64,000 nt of DNA from Aquilaria yunnanensis (GCA_039654915.1 CM077593.1:118847413-118911412), one strand, 5' to 3'; counted from the stretch's first letter, positions 47,383 through 61,625 are shown. Notes: a model not told the origin generated them from the letters alone. Made by a program: numbers and translations.

Positions 47383-50300
47383 ATGGAGCGGCAGCCGGAG
47401 TTGCCAGAGTGTCCGGTGTGCCTCCAATCTTACGATGGCTCGTGCGCAATCCCGCGCGTCCTCGCTTGCGGCCATTCGTGTTGCGAGTCCTGCCTCTCCA
47501 ACCTCCCGAAGACCTACCAGGATGTGATTCGCTGCCCCGCGTGTACCGTACTCGTCACGTACCCTCCTCAAGGTCCCGCTTCTCTCCCCAAGAACATTGA
47601 CCTTCTCAAGCTCGTCTGTGATCACACTTTGCCGAAAGCTCCCCAGAACCCAGTGAAGAACGATAAGTTTTCCCCCTTCTTTCCTCGGCCTTGGTCCGCC
47701 GAGTTCTACTCTGCTTGGAATCGTTATGTTCTTCCAGAAGACGCCGTTGAGAAGGAAAAGGTCAGTCTTTTCCGTCTCAGGTTTTTCTCAGGCGGTGTTG
47801 ATGGTAGGAATCATGGGTTTAAACTCAGCTATGATATGAAGGTTATGGATTGCTTGAGTGAAATGGGAGAGGAGGAGAGAGAAGAGTTGCGTTATCTTTT
47901 GAGGGTTGGGAATAGACTGAGTGGGAGGATTTGTAGGGTCCTGGGTTTATTTGGAGATTTAGAAGAAACAGTTATGTGTTTGGTTTGCGAGAGAAAAAAG
48001 AATGGGACGTGGTTGGATGAGTTGGATGAGTTCAATCAAGATGATTTTTCTAGTTCTGCTCTGATGGGTATGGAGATGTGTGAGATGATGATTGGTTTGC
48101 ATGAGGAAGGGCTAATTGCTGGCTGTTTAGGCTTTTCTTGCTTTCAAGTTGATGAATTCGGACACGTACAACTTGATTTCTGTAGAGTATTAGAGATGGG
48201 AAGAACAGTTCACAGAGTTGTGGCAGTGACCCTGAATGGTGGGAGAATAACAGGGCAGGGAGAAACGGAGTTCTTGTTGAGGGACTTGGTGAAACGGTAT
48301 ATCTTTGTGAGTCCAGAGGTACTGATTGAGCTTTTGCAGAACAAAGGAATTGGCATGGAATCTTGCACGATGAAATACTCCATGGGGTTTAATTCAGATG
48401 TTTGGCTACTCGGTTGCATTCTGCTGAGGCTTCTTCTCGGGCAACAGTTCAATGATGAGCTGGTTGCTTACATGCTTCATATCATTTTGAGGAGAAAGGA
48501 AGACAATCACTTAGACTGCTCAGGAATTTACACCTCTTTGACTGAGAAGGTGAAGGGGTTGTGGGATATTAAGTTTGGGCCAAAGTTTCTGTTACAGCAG
48601 CAGATGCTGTCTAAATGTTTAGATTTTAATCCAGGTGATCGTCCACTCCTGAGAAATATCTGGAGATGTTTTAAGGAACTGGTGGTTAAATCTCACTTTG
48701 AGAAGATGAATAAATTGGATGAAACTTATAAGGACAAAGCTGGCCTGTGTTTGGTTTTCAGAAAATTGTGTTGTTCGGCTGAAGAAATAATAGATGTACA
48801 GGAAGATCATTTGGAGAGAGGTGAAAGTGATTTATACGGGGATTCTGATCAAACTGTCTGTACCAAACGGAAGTTTGTTGATGGGATCATGAAGGGCAAA
48901 TTCAAATCTAAAGATTTACTCAGCCACCTTGATTGTGTAACTGGATTAGCAATTGGAGGTATGAATTTTTTTTTTTCATTTGATCGAGTACATTGATTCT
49001 ATTTTTTTACTTGTCTGTCAATACTGCTCGTTTTGTCAATGAAATTGGGACAGGATTACTTATGAAAATAAGGAACTTTATAGTTGTACTTCTGAAGCTC
49101 AGAATCCATAATCTTCAATGCTTATTTTGGTATTTTGGAATATGGAAGTTTGTTTCTCTTTTGAAGGTGAAGTGAATGGCCACCAGTGGTTTAAATAATT
49201 ACAATAGACCAAGAACAAGTGCTAGAACTTATTTCAGTGCTGACTGATGATATAGGGAAATGGCATGATCTATTTTACAAGGTTGGTGGCATCCAGAAGG
49301 AGAAGGGAGGACTTCTTTTACTGTCTTTTACTTTGATATCTGGAACTCCACATCCTAGATTGTTTAGTTGTAAGCTATAGGTCTTGTGTTTATTAGACAG
49401 TTGGAGCAAGAGTATCGTAGTTAATGGTTTGAAATGAATTGCATTAAACTCTGTTTTCTTTTTTTTCCTTTTGCTTGCTTGTTGAAGTTAGAATTTGTTT
49501 CACTTAAATTGGGGTTCTACTTGTGTTCTCACTTTTTCTTTTCTTTTGTATAGGAGGTTTCCTGTTTAGCTCCTCATTTGATAAATCCATCAAAGTTTGG
49601 TCTTTGCAGGTATGCGATTTATGTATGAGGTTTCTATCTTCAAATGTCTTGTGGAATTTAAGAGCAGTGATGGTGCAATGCTTCCTAGTTTTAGTTATAT
49701 GATTTTTTTCTTGCTAATTTATTCTAATTCAAATGGTTTGGGATTAAGAGAGTGCAGTAAGGAACTATGTGATTCACATCAGATTAAATCTGAAGTCTTT
49801 TGGAATAGCTGGAAGGTACTTCGATTTGCATATGTGCTGATTGCTATTGCATCTGGCTGTTGCCAATGACTTACTGCTGACACCTTTGAATTGAAATGAT
49901 GGTTAAATTGTTAGCATGTTCCTGCTTCCTTCAGTTTCTGGTTTCTAGTGTCCAGGAATATTTTTCTTCTTTTAATCCCTTCCTAACACTATAATTGAAC
50001 CAGTGCTGCACAGAAATTTAGGGGGAAAAGTCTGTGAACATTGTTGTACTAAAAATCGGCAGCCATTGCTACCAACTTGCAAATGGTTTGAACTATGTGG
50101 TTCCTTTGTCCTAAGTTTGGTTGGCTGGTAAGCCGTCTACAGCTGCATTAATTCAACTACTTTTGATGCAGGATTGGACACTTGTGCATACATTTAAAGG
50201 CCATGAGAATAAGGTGACTGCTGTGGTCGTTGTGGATGAAAAAGAACCAAAGTGTATTAGTGCAGATAGCGAAGGAGGTATATTTGTCTGGAGCATGTGT

Positions 50301-52025
50301 ATCCCTCTTCAACACGAGCCATTGAGAAAATGGTATGAGCAAAAGGATTGGCGCTATAGTGGAATTCATGCCCTGACCTTTGCAGGGAATGAGCTTATAT
50401 ACACTGGGAGTGGAGACAGAAAAATCAAAGGATGGTCCTTGAAGGTATTTTTTTAATTCTCCTTGCTGGTCTTTATCTCCTTGCTGAGTGTATGTTGACC
50501 TTCTTGATATCAGATGTCAATATTTAATCAGCATTTTGTTCTTACAGGATGGCACTCTATCATGTACATTGACAGGTCATAAATCTGTAGTTTCCGCTTT
50601 AGCAGTGTGTAATGGTGTCCTCTATAGTGGAAGCTATGATGGAACTATCCGTTTATGGAGTCTGAGCAATCACAATCTGTTGACAGTATTGGGTGAAGAC
50701 ACTGCAGGAGCTATAAATCCCATCTTGTCGCTTTTTGTTAATCAGAAAATACTTGTCGCAGGTCATGACAATGGATCACAAAAGGTTCTCATCTTTGAAC
50801 TTTTTATGAATTTCATTATTGCCCTCCAGCCATAATATTTGTCACTCTTCCATTTTTTCTTTCCCGTCCTAAAATTTACCTTTCCTATCATTTAAAGCCC
50901 ATGACTTTCATATTTTTATGCTCTGTGTTTTAATTATGCTATTGAGTGAAAGTAACCTTGGAGAAACATATTTACAGTTATATGGTACAACATTCATAAT
51001 CTTTGTAAAAAAAAAAAAAAAAGAGACAAAAGTGACAAATATTTTGGGATAGAGGGAGCATTATACTTGAGATAGGAAAGGGTTGATATTAAACTCACTT
51101 TATGTCAAATACCTGGCTTGAATGAGCTCATATCTGAAAAGATATGCACACATTAGACCCTTTTGGGACTTGGGCATCACATGTTTGATGAAAATGATAT
51201 CTCAATATTACTATTTACATCCTGGTGGCATCTTGCACGAATTGTGAGAAACTTGAGTGCCTTGTGAAAATGTTGAAGTGTGAAGAGTATGTGAACATTA
51301 GGTCACAGCGGTTGCAACAAAGTTGGTAAATTCAATAAAACGGTACTTGTTAGCCCTCACACATTCTGATTTTGTAACTGGTTTCTGCTAACTTGTTTTC
51401 AGGTATGGAAGAATGACATGTTCATGAAACCTATTCAAGTACATAATGGTGCCATATTTGCAATTGGCATGGAAGAAAACTTCCTAATTAGTGGTGGCTG
51501 GGACAAAATTGTAAATATACAGGTATAACTGTGTAAATAAAATTTGGACATTCACTTGTAGTGATGCCTTACAATATTCTTATTAGAAAAGAAAATTAAG
51601 AAAGAAATCATGATATGAACCAAGTAGTAGACAACATAAATTTGCTTATTGCCTAACTTAGTTCCCTTGGTTAAGTGGTTTGATTGTTTGAATCTGTTAT
51701 GATAAACAATAGACTAGTTCACCATGTCATAGAGTGCCATTATTATTTTGCAGGAATTAGTTGGGGATGAATTTGAGCTGGATCCTATACCTATTGGATC
51801 TGTGACTTGCGACTCTGTTATAACAGCCTTATTATGCCATCAAGGGAAGCTTTTTGTAGGATTAGCAGATAGGACTATTAAGGTATATCAAATTTTCCTT
51901 GTTCTTTGTGAAAAATTATGCAGTAATTCCTCATGTTTCTGGATTTTCCTTTAATGATGGATATGAATTGCTGAATGACTCTTCTAATTTCATAATAGGT
52001 ATATTATTATGGAAGTAATCATTAG
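47383..52025 (+). CDS. RING finger / pseudokinase / WD40 protein
   Basis: Seven exons join in frame to 805 aa: 47383-48958, 49554-49609, 50172-50444, 50548-50784, 51403-51522, 51754-51882 and 51999-52025. Every intron is GT-AG. The first in-frame ATG is 47383 (GGGGATGGAG context). A C3HC4 RING finger spans residues 10-54 (C10, C13, C29, H31, C34, C37, C51, C54). Residues about 165-435 follow a protein-kinase fold, with SPE at 310-312, SDVWLLGC at 338-345 and CLDFNPGDRP at 412-421. The HRD Asp is absent and DFG is DFC (265-267), so it is a predicted pseudokinase. The C-terminal part holds WD40 blades, including GFLFSSSFDKSIKVWSLQ, LYSGSYDGTIRLWSL and KLFVGLADRTIKVY. It is probably a RING E3 ubiquitin ligase whose propeller binds substrate. 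That role is inferred from the domains. Confidence 0.88.
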
Positions 52026-53640
52026 CCTTGAGAGAGGAGATGCCTTAAAAAATAACTCTCTCCAGATGTGAACCTCATCCAAGACCAAAACTCATTTGTG
52101 CAAGAGTGAGCAGCAATAGAGCTCCATCCACAGTTCTCTGCTGGCTTCATCAAGTTAGGCCTGCTGGACTTCCAGAGCATCGATCAGGGAGAACCTTTAG
52201 ATGCATGTTGCAGTGGATCTGTTGTGAGAAAAAATGAAAAAGTTTCCAGGTAAAGTGGTTTCATATCTGATATCATGTATGTATGGTATCGTTTGGTTCC
52301 AGTTATACATTTGTACTTGGAAATTGTGTTATATTCAATTGTACATATAAGGAAGACCAAAGGTAAACAGGGGACATGAAGGTTGGATGTTGTAGGTAAG
52401 AGTGATAGCTGTTAGGTCAAGTCTCAGTTCCTTAAGTTGGAAATGTGGCAGTAGATGTAAAGTTTCATTTGGTGAGCGATGGTGGGGGTGTATTAGTGTA
52501 TACTGGCTTGATGAACCTTGTATCTTCTTGTATGATATGGACAGGACAGAGGAAAAAAGAGGTGCGAATTATTTAAATGATGTGGGTGGGGAAAGATTGC
52601 CTTGATCACTTTGTTGATTAATTGGTTGGTTCTCTCCTGCAGAAACCACTTATAAGATTACACATTGGTTGATGCATATAGGGATAGATTTTTTACATTG
52701 AACCAAAGTATTGGAGAAACCTCTTGCATAAACGGTCAAAAAAATAGTGTCGTGATTGTGTAGGTAATTCTTGTGCAATCACATTATGTGTAACTTAGTT
52801 TGATGGGGCAATCCAATCATCTTATTAGGGAGTTAGGCTATAAGAGTTGAGGATTTAGTGCTCCACGGAGCGAGCTGAGGGAGGGTCCCTACAAAAATCT
52901 CCCATGCATGCGCGTTAGGTAGTCCAAATTGCATGGTTGATCCTCTCTCAAGCTAATCAATTGCCCATCAACTGTCTAAATGTGTGGTTGGAACAAGTTA
53001 GGTTAGAGAAGATGGCTTTTGGTTTTGGGCAGTAAAAACAAATAAGATCAGATATTAAGCGAGTCATAGCCAGAATGTATAGCTAGTAAAGCTTGTTAGG
53101 TCGAAACTTTCTCTAACATACGCATGGACACATCTGATAATTATTTTATGCTTCTGGGAGTGTAGGTTGTTTTTGTGTGGTGACTGGTGGCGGCATTGTA
53201 TTATGGAACATTATTAATGTTCAGTTAGGTTTAATTATATATTTATGTGTTAATTCAAAATTTACTTGCCTAAGCAATTGTGATGGTGGAGAAAAAAAGG
53301 AGACATGCATGCATCTTTGGCCATATATGATATCAATGAATATAGATAGATCCGTACGTACATATTTGTCTGCGTTGTATATATATTTATATATGATTGG
53401 TATAGCCTGATACAAATTGGGATGGGTTAGCATCAGTCCATGGCAAGAAATAAATAAATAAAGAGAGGAAAGAATCCCTGGACCATTTTTCTAGCGTCGG
53501 CTTGCGGGCAGACGTCGCTATATAATTAGAGGAAAGCGACCTCATACATATATAATTATATCTTTGCCTAATGGTGCTATATCATCAAAATATATACCAT
53601 GTGTGTGTGTGTACCTATATTTAAATAAACTTTTGCAACT
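52026..53640. other. 3' flank of the RING gene and spacer
   Basis: The first few hundred bases are probably 3' UTR. No further gene is recognised. CTAGCGTCGG...GACGTCGCTA near 53492-53520 forms an imperfect inverted repeat. Confidence 0.4.
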
Positions 53641-53679
53641 AATACGCTTGCTCTAAGTATATACATAGTTAAGAAACTT

Positions 53680-53935
53680 AGAGAGAGAGAGAGAGAGAGA
53701 GAGTTGGCTGGCTGGATGGGTTTATTAGAGAAGTGAGTTGGGTTATTAGCTCATTAATGGCGGCAAGGAGGAGGAGTAATGTTAAAAGCAGGTGGCTTGA
53801 AGCAGCTGGGCGTGGGCGGCAGGGAGCTCAGCTGGACTTGGACTTGGGTTCTTTCCGTCGTATATATATATATATATACGTAAGAAAGTTGGGTACCAGC
53901 AGCCGCTACCTTTCATAACATTAATTGCGATCGAC
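53680..53935 (+). other. Short frame beside (GA)n, unassigned
   Basis: After a (GA)n tract (about 53679-53703) an ATG at 53757 opens a frame MAARRRSNVKSRWLEAAGRG, then runs into a (TA)n stretch (YIYIYV) and stops near 53918. Basic composition is the only feature. It is either a chance frame or the start of an untranslated transcript. Confidence 0.15.
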
Positions 53936-55180
53936 TCGACAGTGCTCACTTCTCACAAATCTGTCAATCTTCACTTACTCATCACTCTGCGAGCGCCGCT
54001 TAGTCCTCTCTATTGGGTGCTTGCCTTGCTTAGTTTGAATCTTGTTTATGTATTTAATTAATTAGCCACTGCCTGTCGCAATAGATTTCATCCTGGGGGG
54101 CTCCTCTTGTAACTAAGATGCCATAAATAAGGAACTGGTTTTTGTTGTTCAAATTTTCAGGGCTTTAATTTGTTGATATATTATATGTACCCTGTCGTAA
54201 ACTAACTTGTTTCTCTTTCCTTTTATATTCATCTTCTCTGCGGTGCATATACACATACATCACTATTATTTATCGGCCCAGCAGCTAACAATTTATCTTC
54301 TGTTTCTAGTTATTTTTCATTTAACCAGTTACTGATATATGGTTTGCAATTAATGTGAACTCTGATTCACAGAATCACATACATATAACTCACTTCCATT
54401 CCCAATAAAATGACTTGTGATACGTTCTACAAGACGAGTGTGTTGGATCACGCTTAATCACCTTATCATTTTCCTTATTCAATTAACTTAATTAGTTATT
54501 CATACTTTAATTTGTAACATCATTTCATCCGCAAGGCAAGTGGGATGAGATCCTCTTCTTGAATTCGCGTGCGTTGAAGTCCATAATGGCCTGTGTGGGG
54601 TGGGACTCGTAAAATTTTTTTATGGTAATAGTCTCTTTCGCATAAAGAATCCCATTACCAAAACCAGACGGCATGAAGTGTTGTCACCCTTGTTTGCATC
54701 AACTTGGTTAGGTGAGATCATGCTAATTATTGGATAAACCCTTCCTTTTAAGCAATGATCGCCTAATTAATCCCACCATTAATCAAAGTGAAGGTGATAC
54801 AACAACCTGAGACATCATTTTTATTTATTTTTTTTGTCTTAGGATGATTGCACTACATGTTTATGGTTCAATTTATCTCAAAGTAGGGCCGCATGATATG
54901 CGCCTAATCTTTTATGTGCCCTATGGACAAAAATTTTAAATTATCTTTATTAAAATATCATGATTCCAGTCATGTCCCTTGCTGGCTTCTTCGTCCCCCT
55001 CCTCTTGCTCCTCATCGTCGTCAATTCCATCTATCTTTGATGCGATGTCTAGAATTTGTTTGCGCCATCGAAGTTGGAGCCCAAACTAGGAAGGGAATTA
55101 TGAAATCGAGCTTGGAAACAATCTTTGAATTTGGAAAAAAAAATGAAATTAAGCTCAAAAAATTGGGAAACTTACAATTA
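53936..55180. other. Spacer without a recognised gene
   Basis: Both strands were searched by eye for coding exons and for well-known plant microRNAs; none was found. Confidence 0.4.
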
Positions 55181-55184
55181 TTCC

Positions 55185-55650
55185 TCTAAGGTTAACCTAA
55201 GCTACACTTTGCCCCTCTTTATTTTTGAAACCATACACTTTGCCTCATGTTTCTTTTATACTATCTTATAACAACTTCTGAAACTCTAATTTAAACTATA
55301 TGATAATCATCTTCAGTAATTTTAATCTTTTCAATATTTTTTTATAGTTAATAGACATTTTAAATTATTATTTTTTTCTCTCTATAAATGCATTTTCTTC
55401 CTTGTAAATGCTTATCAATATTTTTTAAAGATCAGTTAGCTAAAAAAAATATATCAAAAATTTTGAAATTAATGAAATATAATTACTAGACAGTTTAAAT
55501 TAGGATTTCAGAAATTGTTATTAGACACTATAAAAGAGATAGGGGTAAAGTGTAGATTTTTTAAAATAGTGGAGAAAAATGTAGGCTAGATTAAATCGCA
55601 CGATGAATTTTTGCAATTTCCCTTGAAAAATCACAGGGGTAAGTTTTGCT
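55185..55650. mobile_element. Diverged relative of the 40241-40600 MITE
   Basis: The block ATATGATAATCATCTTCAGT followed by TTTTTATAGTTAATAGACAT matches 40378-40440. Inverted pieces such as CTACACTTTGCCCC (55203) and GGGGTAAAGTGTAG (55542) indicate a hairpin. The ends are eroded. Confidence 0.5.
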
Positions 55651-57250
55651 ACAATTTTAGCTTTCTGTTTTTCTATAGATGAATTGTTTCCTCTTTTTTT
55701 TTTTTTCTTTCTATTAATGGGAGGTAGCATTTAAGAAATTTTGGAAGTGTAAAAATCTAACTATATACCAATCTTTTTGACGCAAATTCGTAGAACTAAA
55801 GACATATTGATCTTAATAAGTTTCCTTCTGGCATTTCACCGTAAACATAAACATGTGCTATCTATGATTTTAGAAACACTAGCAACAAGCAAATAAACAA
55901 TTAGCTTAAAAAAATGGCAAAAGGGGTAAGTTTACCGTTAATGTTTTCATTGTGGTGGTTTTGTCACTAGCTATTAAATGATAAGAATATTCTATTTTTT
56001 GAGTAAAACAACTCTTAAACTAGTTCAGGAAAGTTTTCTCCTTAATCCCTAGCTACTCAAACCATTCACACCACCTAAATTAGTCAAAACCCTATGTTTG
56101 ACCATACACTCACATTGTTAGGCATTCTTGTTTAATTTTCACCTTCATCATTGTCTTCAAGCAACCCTTCATTGCTGTTGTCATTAATCATTTATTTTAG
56201 AATTGTAGCACCTCTAAATTTAATCCAAAATGTATCAATTGAATCTTGTTTGATCAAAATTTATTCTAAGAAGCGTTTTCGGAAGTTATTGTTGAGATAT
56301 GTGGAAGATTGGAAGTAACACTAGTGGCAAAAAGGGTGGGAGAGTGGCAAAGGATACATGGTTTTACTGGAGCAAATATGATGTTGAAAATGATAGAGTC
56401 TAAAACTTAAAGGCCATGGTGTTAAGTAAAAGAAACTTGGAATTAAAATTTTCATTTTTTTCTTTTTTCACATTTACCACATTAAGCAATTTTAATGGCT
56501 GATGATAGATTTGCTCTTATCAAAAAATATTGATGGCAAATTTACACATTTAGACAAAATTAATATCAAATTTGCCCAAAAAAATTTAGTGACAAAATTA
56601 CTCTGCACGTATGGTTTAGTGACAATTTGCTACTTTTGATTAGCGAAGTCTAGTAGTTAAATCTGTTCTAATATAACATTCGAGGGAAAAAGGAATATAC
56701 ATCGCAGTTTTCAGGGGACTTTTGTGCGTTAGTTTGGTCTTTCGGTTTACTGGGACCAACATGTAATATGTTGGACGACGCACGGCACAGCGCACATCAC
56801 TACTTTCGGCTCAACAATATCTACCCGGACCCAATCCGAATAATGCGTTTCAAGGTACGAAAATACTAAAGATGCAAACTTGTTAGAAAAGTAACTAACT
56901 TTACAATTGATGAACATCGCAATTCCTGTTCATGAAAATGTGCTCTTCAACCACAATAACCCAGATTATTGCTCCCCCTGGTTTATTGGATTGGACCATT
57001 CCCAGCTACCGCTTTGTGGTCCGAGTCAATCCCTGGCCTGTAGAGATTTGATTTTAAGACTCGAAGGCTGCAGTTGATTTAGTTAGACCGCGCATAAAAT
57101 TATTCTAGACCGGTGAACCACAATAGGCCAGAACCAGATTATTCTTTAACAAAATAGAATAAAATAAAATAAAGAGACGGGTCTATCAAGAATTTTCGTG
57201 ACATAATATACTATAAACTACTACAAAGTCTAACGTTCAGCAACCGAACA
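55651..57250. other. Spacer and 3' flank of the Tubby-like gene
   Basis: No exon is recognised before the Tubby-like stop codon at 57455. The part right of about 57200 is probably its 3' UTR. Confidence 0.45.
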
Positions 57251-57454
57251 GAGAGGCGAGGGAGGAACATTGAAACGCCAAATGAAAGAAACAAGAACAC
57301 AAAAGGGCCGACAACCGGCTCCCCTCTCCATCATCCAGCCCTTCCGAAGCCGTACAACACCACGTACACACAGAATAACCATCCTTCTTGTGACACTACC
57401 ACGAAAAAGAAAAAACAGTGCCTACTACACATCCTGATCTTCATTTTTAACCTT

Positions 57455-60157
57455 TTATTCACAGGCCAATTTGGTGTCAAAGCTGCTTAGGCAGATGGCG
57501 AAAGCCTGAAATGCGGAGAGAGGATACCGATAATCCATCGTGAACATGTCCTTCCCTACCTTGCCGAACTGCAATATTATCCTGTCATGGTCCGACTGGG
57601 CTGGTTGTGCTGGTGTTGGGGCGCCTGCAGACGGTTGGTTAGCAGCAATCAGCTGGAAGTTCTTGACCGATGCAACAGTCACCCGGCCCCGGAAGTTGAG
57701 GCACCAACACTGCAGCTGCTCGTGCCATCTTGGTGCTTTGTTCCGGAGGATCAGTGGTCTCTCCTTTCCCTCCTCTTCCTCATCATGAGCACCCCCAACA
57801 ATGTCCGAGAATCGAGCACTGCTAAATTCAGTTGAATTATCAATTGACTTTGAGAATGAGATGCTCCGGAATGAATCCTCAAGAGATCGAGGCAGAAGCT
57901 CAGGTTGACCAGGAACGAAGCCTCCTGGCTCAAGGGAAGATGCAGGAATCGAGCGCATGGTGCAATGCATCCTACGAGGACCCCTTGTACCTAGCACATT
58001 AAGCTCATAAGTGACCTGTGCAATGTTGTAGCTCCCACTGGGGACTTTTGGAGAAACTTTTTTGGAGTAAAACCGACGGCTTCGACCAGGAGGTGAAAGC
58101 TGAGAATTGTTGTATGGAGGCTGCGTATCATAAATTATGAATTTGGTACCTAGGAAATTAGACCTGCAAAATAGAAAACAAACAATTCAGGATGACCCAT
58201 GGTTATTTAGTATATTTCAACCCTTTTAATACGTCATAAGTCAAACCAATGATCCAAACCAGCAACCAATGTTGGCGTATTATAAATGAAAAATGTAAAA
58301 TGTATATAGTGATTATATTTCCAAGCAAATAATATGAATACAAAAAGCATGAATTCGAATACCCACTCCAAACCCTTGCAAATGTAACAAGGTTTGTTAA
58401 GCTAAAACAAAAATTGTCTTAATGGCATAGATTAATATGATGCACCCGGGAAGCATTCCACCTTGAGAGAAATTTGGTTCATGGCAAAGACTATAAAATT
58501 TACACTGCATATCAACGCACAGCTTCAAAATCTTAACACTTACCAAAATGGAAAAGGTAAAAGGACCAATCTTTAGGCCTAGCAACATCATAAATTAAAT
58601 GAGGAAGGAACTTCTTTCAGAAATATAAGAGGCATAATTTCTGAAAACGAGGGCATATAGAATACATGCTAAAACAGATGAAAATATGGTAAACATAAAA
58701 CAATTATGCTGCTCCTGAGATGGAATCATGTAAAGGGATGTGGCAACTGTAAAGGCAGGGAAGTGATTAAAAGAAATGGATAAGGAAAAGGCAGGAGAGA
58801 ACAAAGGCTGACACGTACATGAGTTGAAATACCAATGGTGATCAGTAGCAGAAAGTAGGAATACAATGCATTAACATGCTACACAGACAATTTATCTAGC
58901 AAATTTTGACAGACATATTAAACATGTTCAAGAAATTCTGAAGCCCAACCTTATTTTTCCAATATAAGTGCTGCTGGATCGTGATATGTTATCAGCATCC
59001 ATAGAAATTACATACTCTGTACATGTAGTTCTACGAGTCCGTTTGGCAGAAAGAAGAAACTTCCCATTTTCAACTAGTAGAACTGAAGAAGAAAACATGT
59101 AATCAACACACATGCCAAAATAGAATGACGATATTGCTAATAAAAAATACTTCAACTATCATGACATCACCATGAGGAAATCGGTCCAGCAATGGAATAA
59201 TTCAAGAGGACAAAATGGTGCAAGAATGGTAATTGTGTTTCAAACCAAATAAACTGCCTTCAAACCACAAACCAAGCTGCCTTAAAATCAGTAATCAAGC
59301 AAATTTTACCAGAAAGATCAAGACCACAAATGGGGAAAAAAGAACAAACGAAAGAAAGAAAAAGCTACAACAACTGTTCAAATTCAAGCTGATATCAAAT
59401 TAAGGATACCTATAACTTATCATCTGGCAGACAAAAAAAATCTATGAGCTCTATCCTAAGGCCAACAGTAACTTGATCCAGGAAGCCATCAATGCTTCGA
59501 CAGCAGAATGTAAAGGATTAACTTACCAGGGCTGAGGCAAAGAAAGAGGTGATAAGTCAAGTTAGATTTGTCTCTCTTAATAAAGCATTGAATAGTCCCA
59601 TCCCTGTGTCCAGGCTGTAACTCACAAAGAAATGAGGCTTTCATCAGTCACCCAAATCATAACACAATGAATTCATCTTTGGATCAGTGCCAAACTCACA
59701 TACAAGGTCATGGAAAGTTTAGAAACGCTATGGACTGAGATGCCTAACACAATAAAAATTCAACAAATTTCCCATTAATGCATTACTTGGAAAAGAAGGC
59801 AAAAATTACCTGTTTAAGTGAAACTGGAAAGGTGATTTTTCCCGAAAACTCAGGACTCATAACTATTTCTTTGCACATGTCCCTCCATGATCTACACACT
59901 CCAGCACATGCAACAACATACTTCCGAGCAGGCCAGGTACTCTCACTTGCCTCCAATCTCTTGATCACATCTCGTAGTAGTTCAGGCGGGAGACTAGCCC
60001 AGCGACTACTCTGAACAACCAGAGGCTGATCTTGCAACTCATGCACAGAACTATGAGACTTTCCTCTGTGATGACCATACAGCCTAACCTCAAAACTACG
60101 CCTTGATAAGCTCCCAAATGCATCCCTCACATCATGAACAATACTGCGGAACGACAT
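57455..60157 (-). CDS. TLP: Tubby-like F-box protein
   Basis: Four exons join in frame to 425 aa: 60157-59810, 59614-59527, 59082-58950 and 58163-57455, with GT-AG introns. The start [20 protein letters not shown] is the usual N-terminus of the plant family. An F-box lies at residues about 51-95 ([17 protein letters not shown], then CRSWRDMC). The tubby domain fills about 117-425: [46 protein letters not shown], and the C-terminus [15 protein letters not shown]. The tubby barrel binds PIP2 at the plasma membrane and the F-box can join SCF ubiquitin ligases through SKP1; both are known for the family. Length and ends are typical and the frame is intact. Confidence 0.95.
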
Positions 60158-61625
60158 TTACTCCCCTTCGCTTATGGTGCAAATAATTCAACCAATCAAC
60201 CTATCTATTGATTCGAAGTGTCACTTAGTTGTGTTTGAATGGGGACCATTACACAAACATAAAACTGCAAATCAAGCAAAAGCTTAATTTAAAACTCCAA
60301 AGCACCAATTCTTAACCACAAAGTAAGAAAAGAGAAAGAAGAATATAAGGAAAAGCACATAGCAAGAAAAGAAGATTCTCATAAAGGGATACTCACATGG
60401 ACCAAAAGCACTGGAGACAACAAACTTTTACAGAAACATCTTTTGGAGGAAGTTAAATCAAATATGGGTAGTCCCAGGTGCTGATTATTAAAACCAGGCT
60501 CCAGTCTTTCATCTAGTTCAAACACAGCAATTAAATTTTCTATACTTTTTTTACAAAAGAAAAAACTTTTAGTCTCATCAAAATCCATTGGCTTCTCATC
60601 TTACACAATATATACATCGTTCGAAGAACACATCTTTAACTTGTAATTTCAAATTTGCAATTGGGTCAAACTTAAAAACCATTTTGAACACTACAATAAG
60701 CAAGAGGAAAATATGGAACAAAAAAGACCCCAAAAATCCCAGAAGAAAATAAAAGAAAGGCTTCTACGATACGTGGGCAAACAACTGGTAGAATAATCTG
60801 GAACCTACGATTCTGCTGTTTACTGGCCATACCATGTATCCGACTTACGGTACCTCTTTTTCTTTGATCCCCAAATCTAACATTCAGAACTAAAGCTTAT
60901 GAATTCAAATTGCGACCTAACCTTCAAGGTAAAAACACCGTTTTGCGATCAATCTAAAGCTGGGTTAAAGATCCACTTTTTCACCTCCGAGCACAGATAG
61001 ATTAATGAACCATCAACCAAAGGTCAGAACTTCTCACCTGGGAAAGCTCTGCGAAGAGGAAAACGATCTGAAATCAAAACTTCACCACCAAACGGCCAAA
61101 GAAACCATGAAATCGAAACAAATTCCTCTAAACTGCGGGTAAAATCTCTTGTACAAACACTGTGCTCCTTGCGTATTGGGAAACGAATAGTAAAAACATA
61201 CCCAGCAGAAAATTACGACAAAAGACAGGATTTTTTTAACCCGCCCCACAACAAACAAAAAGAAAGCTACAAATTTAGAAACCCAACACCAGTCAAAGGC
61301 TTGGGTAGAGGAGGAAAATAATTTACTTTTTCACTTTCTTCGCAAGAGCAAGTAAGGAGGAGAAACAGATCAGGGAAATGAACCAGTAAACAACCTCAGA
61401 AACCCACCGACAATAATGAAGAGCTTCTGGACACCAAAAGTTCCCGGGAAATGAACAGAAAGTGGGGTGGCAAGAGATCTAGAAACCGGAGGACATAACA
61501 GGTTGCCAACATAAACAGGGATTAAAAGTCGCTCGCCACTACCTTCTTCTCGCCAGATTATCTGACAGATCTTTGCCTCTTCTAGCACACAGGCCCAGTC
61601 TCTATCTCTCTCTCGCCCCCCTCTC
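60158..61625 (-). promoter_or_regulatory. 5' UTR and promoter of the Tubby-like gene
   Basis: No other gene is seen. CAGAGCTTTCCCAG/GTGAGAAG (donor near 61038) fits the end of an untranslated first exon, which would make a 5' UTR intron of nearly 0.9 kb before the ATG at 60157. A (TC)-rich stretch near 61595-61645 could be part of the core promoter. Confidence 0.4.
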
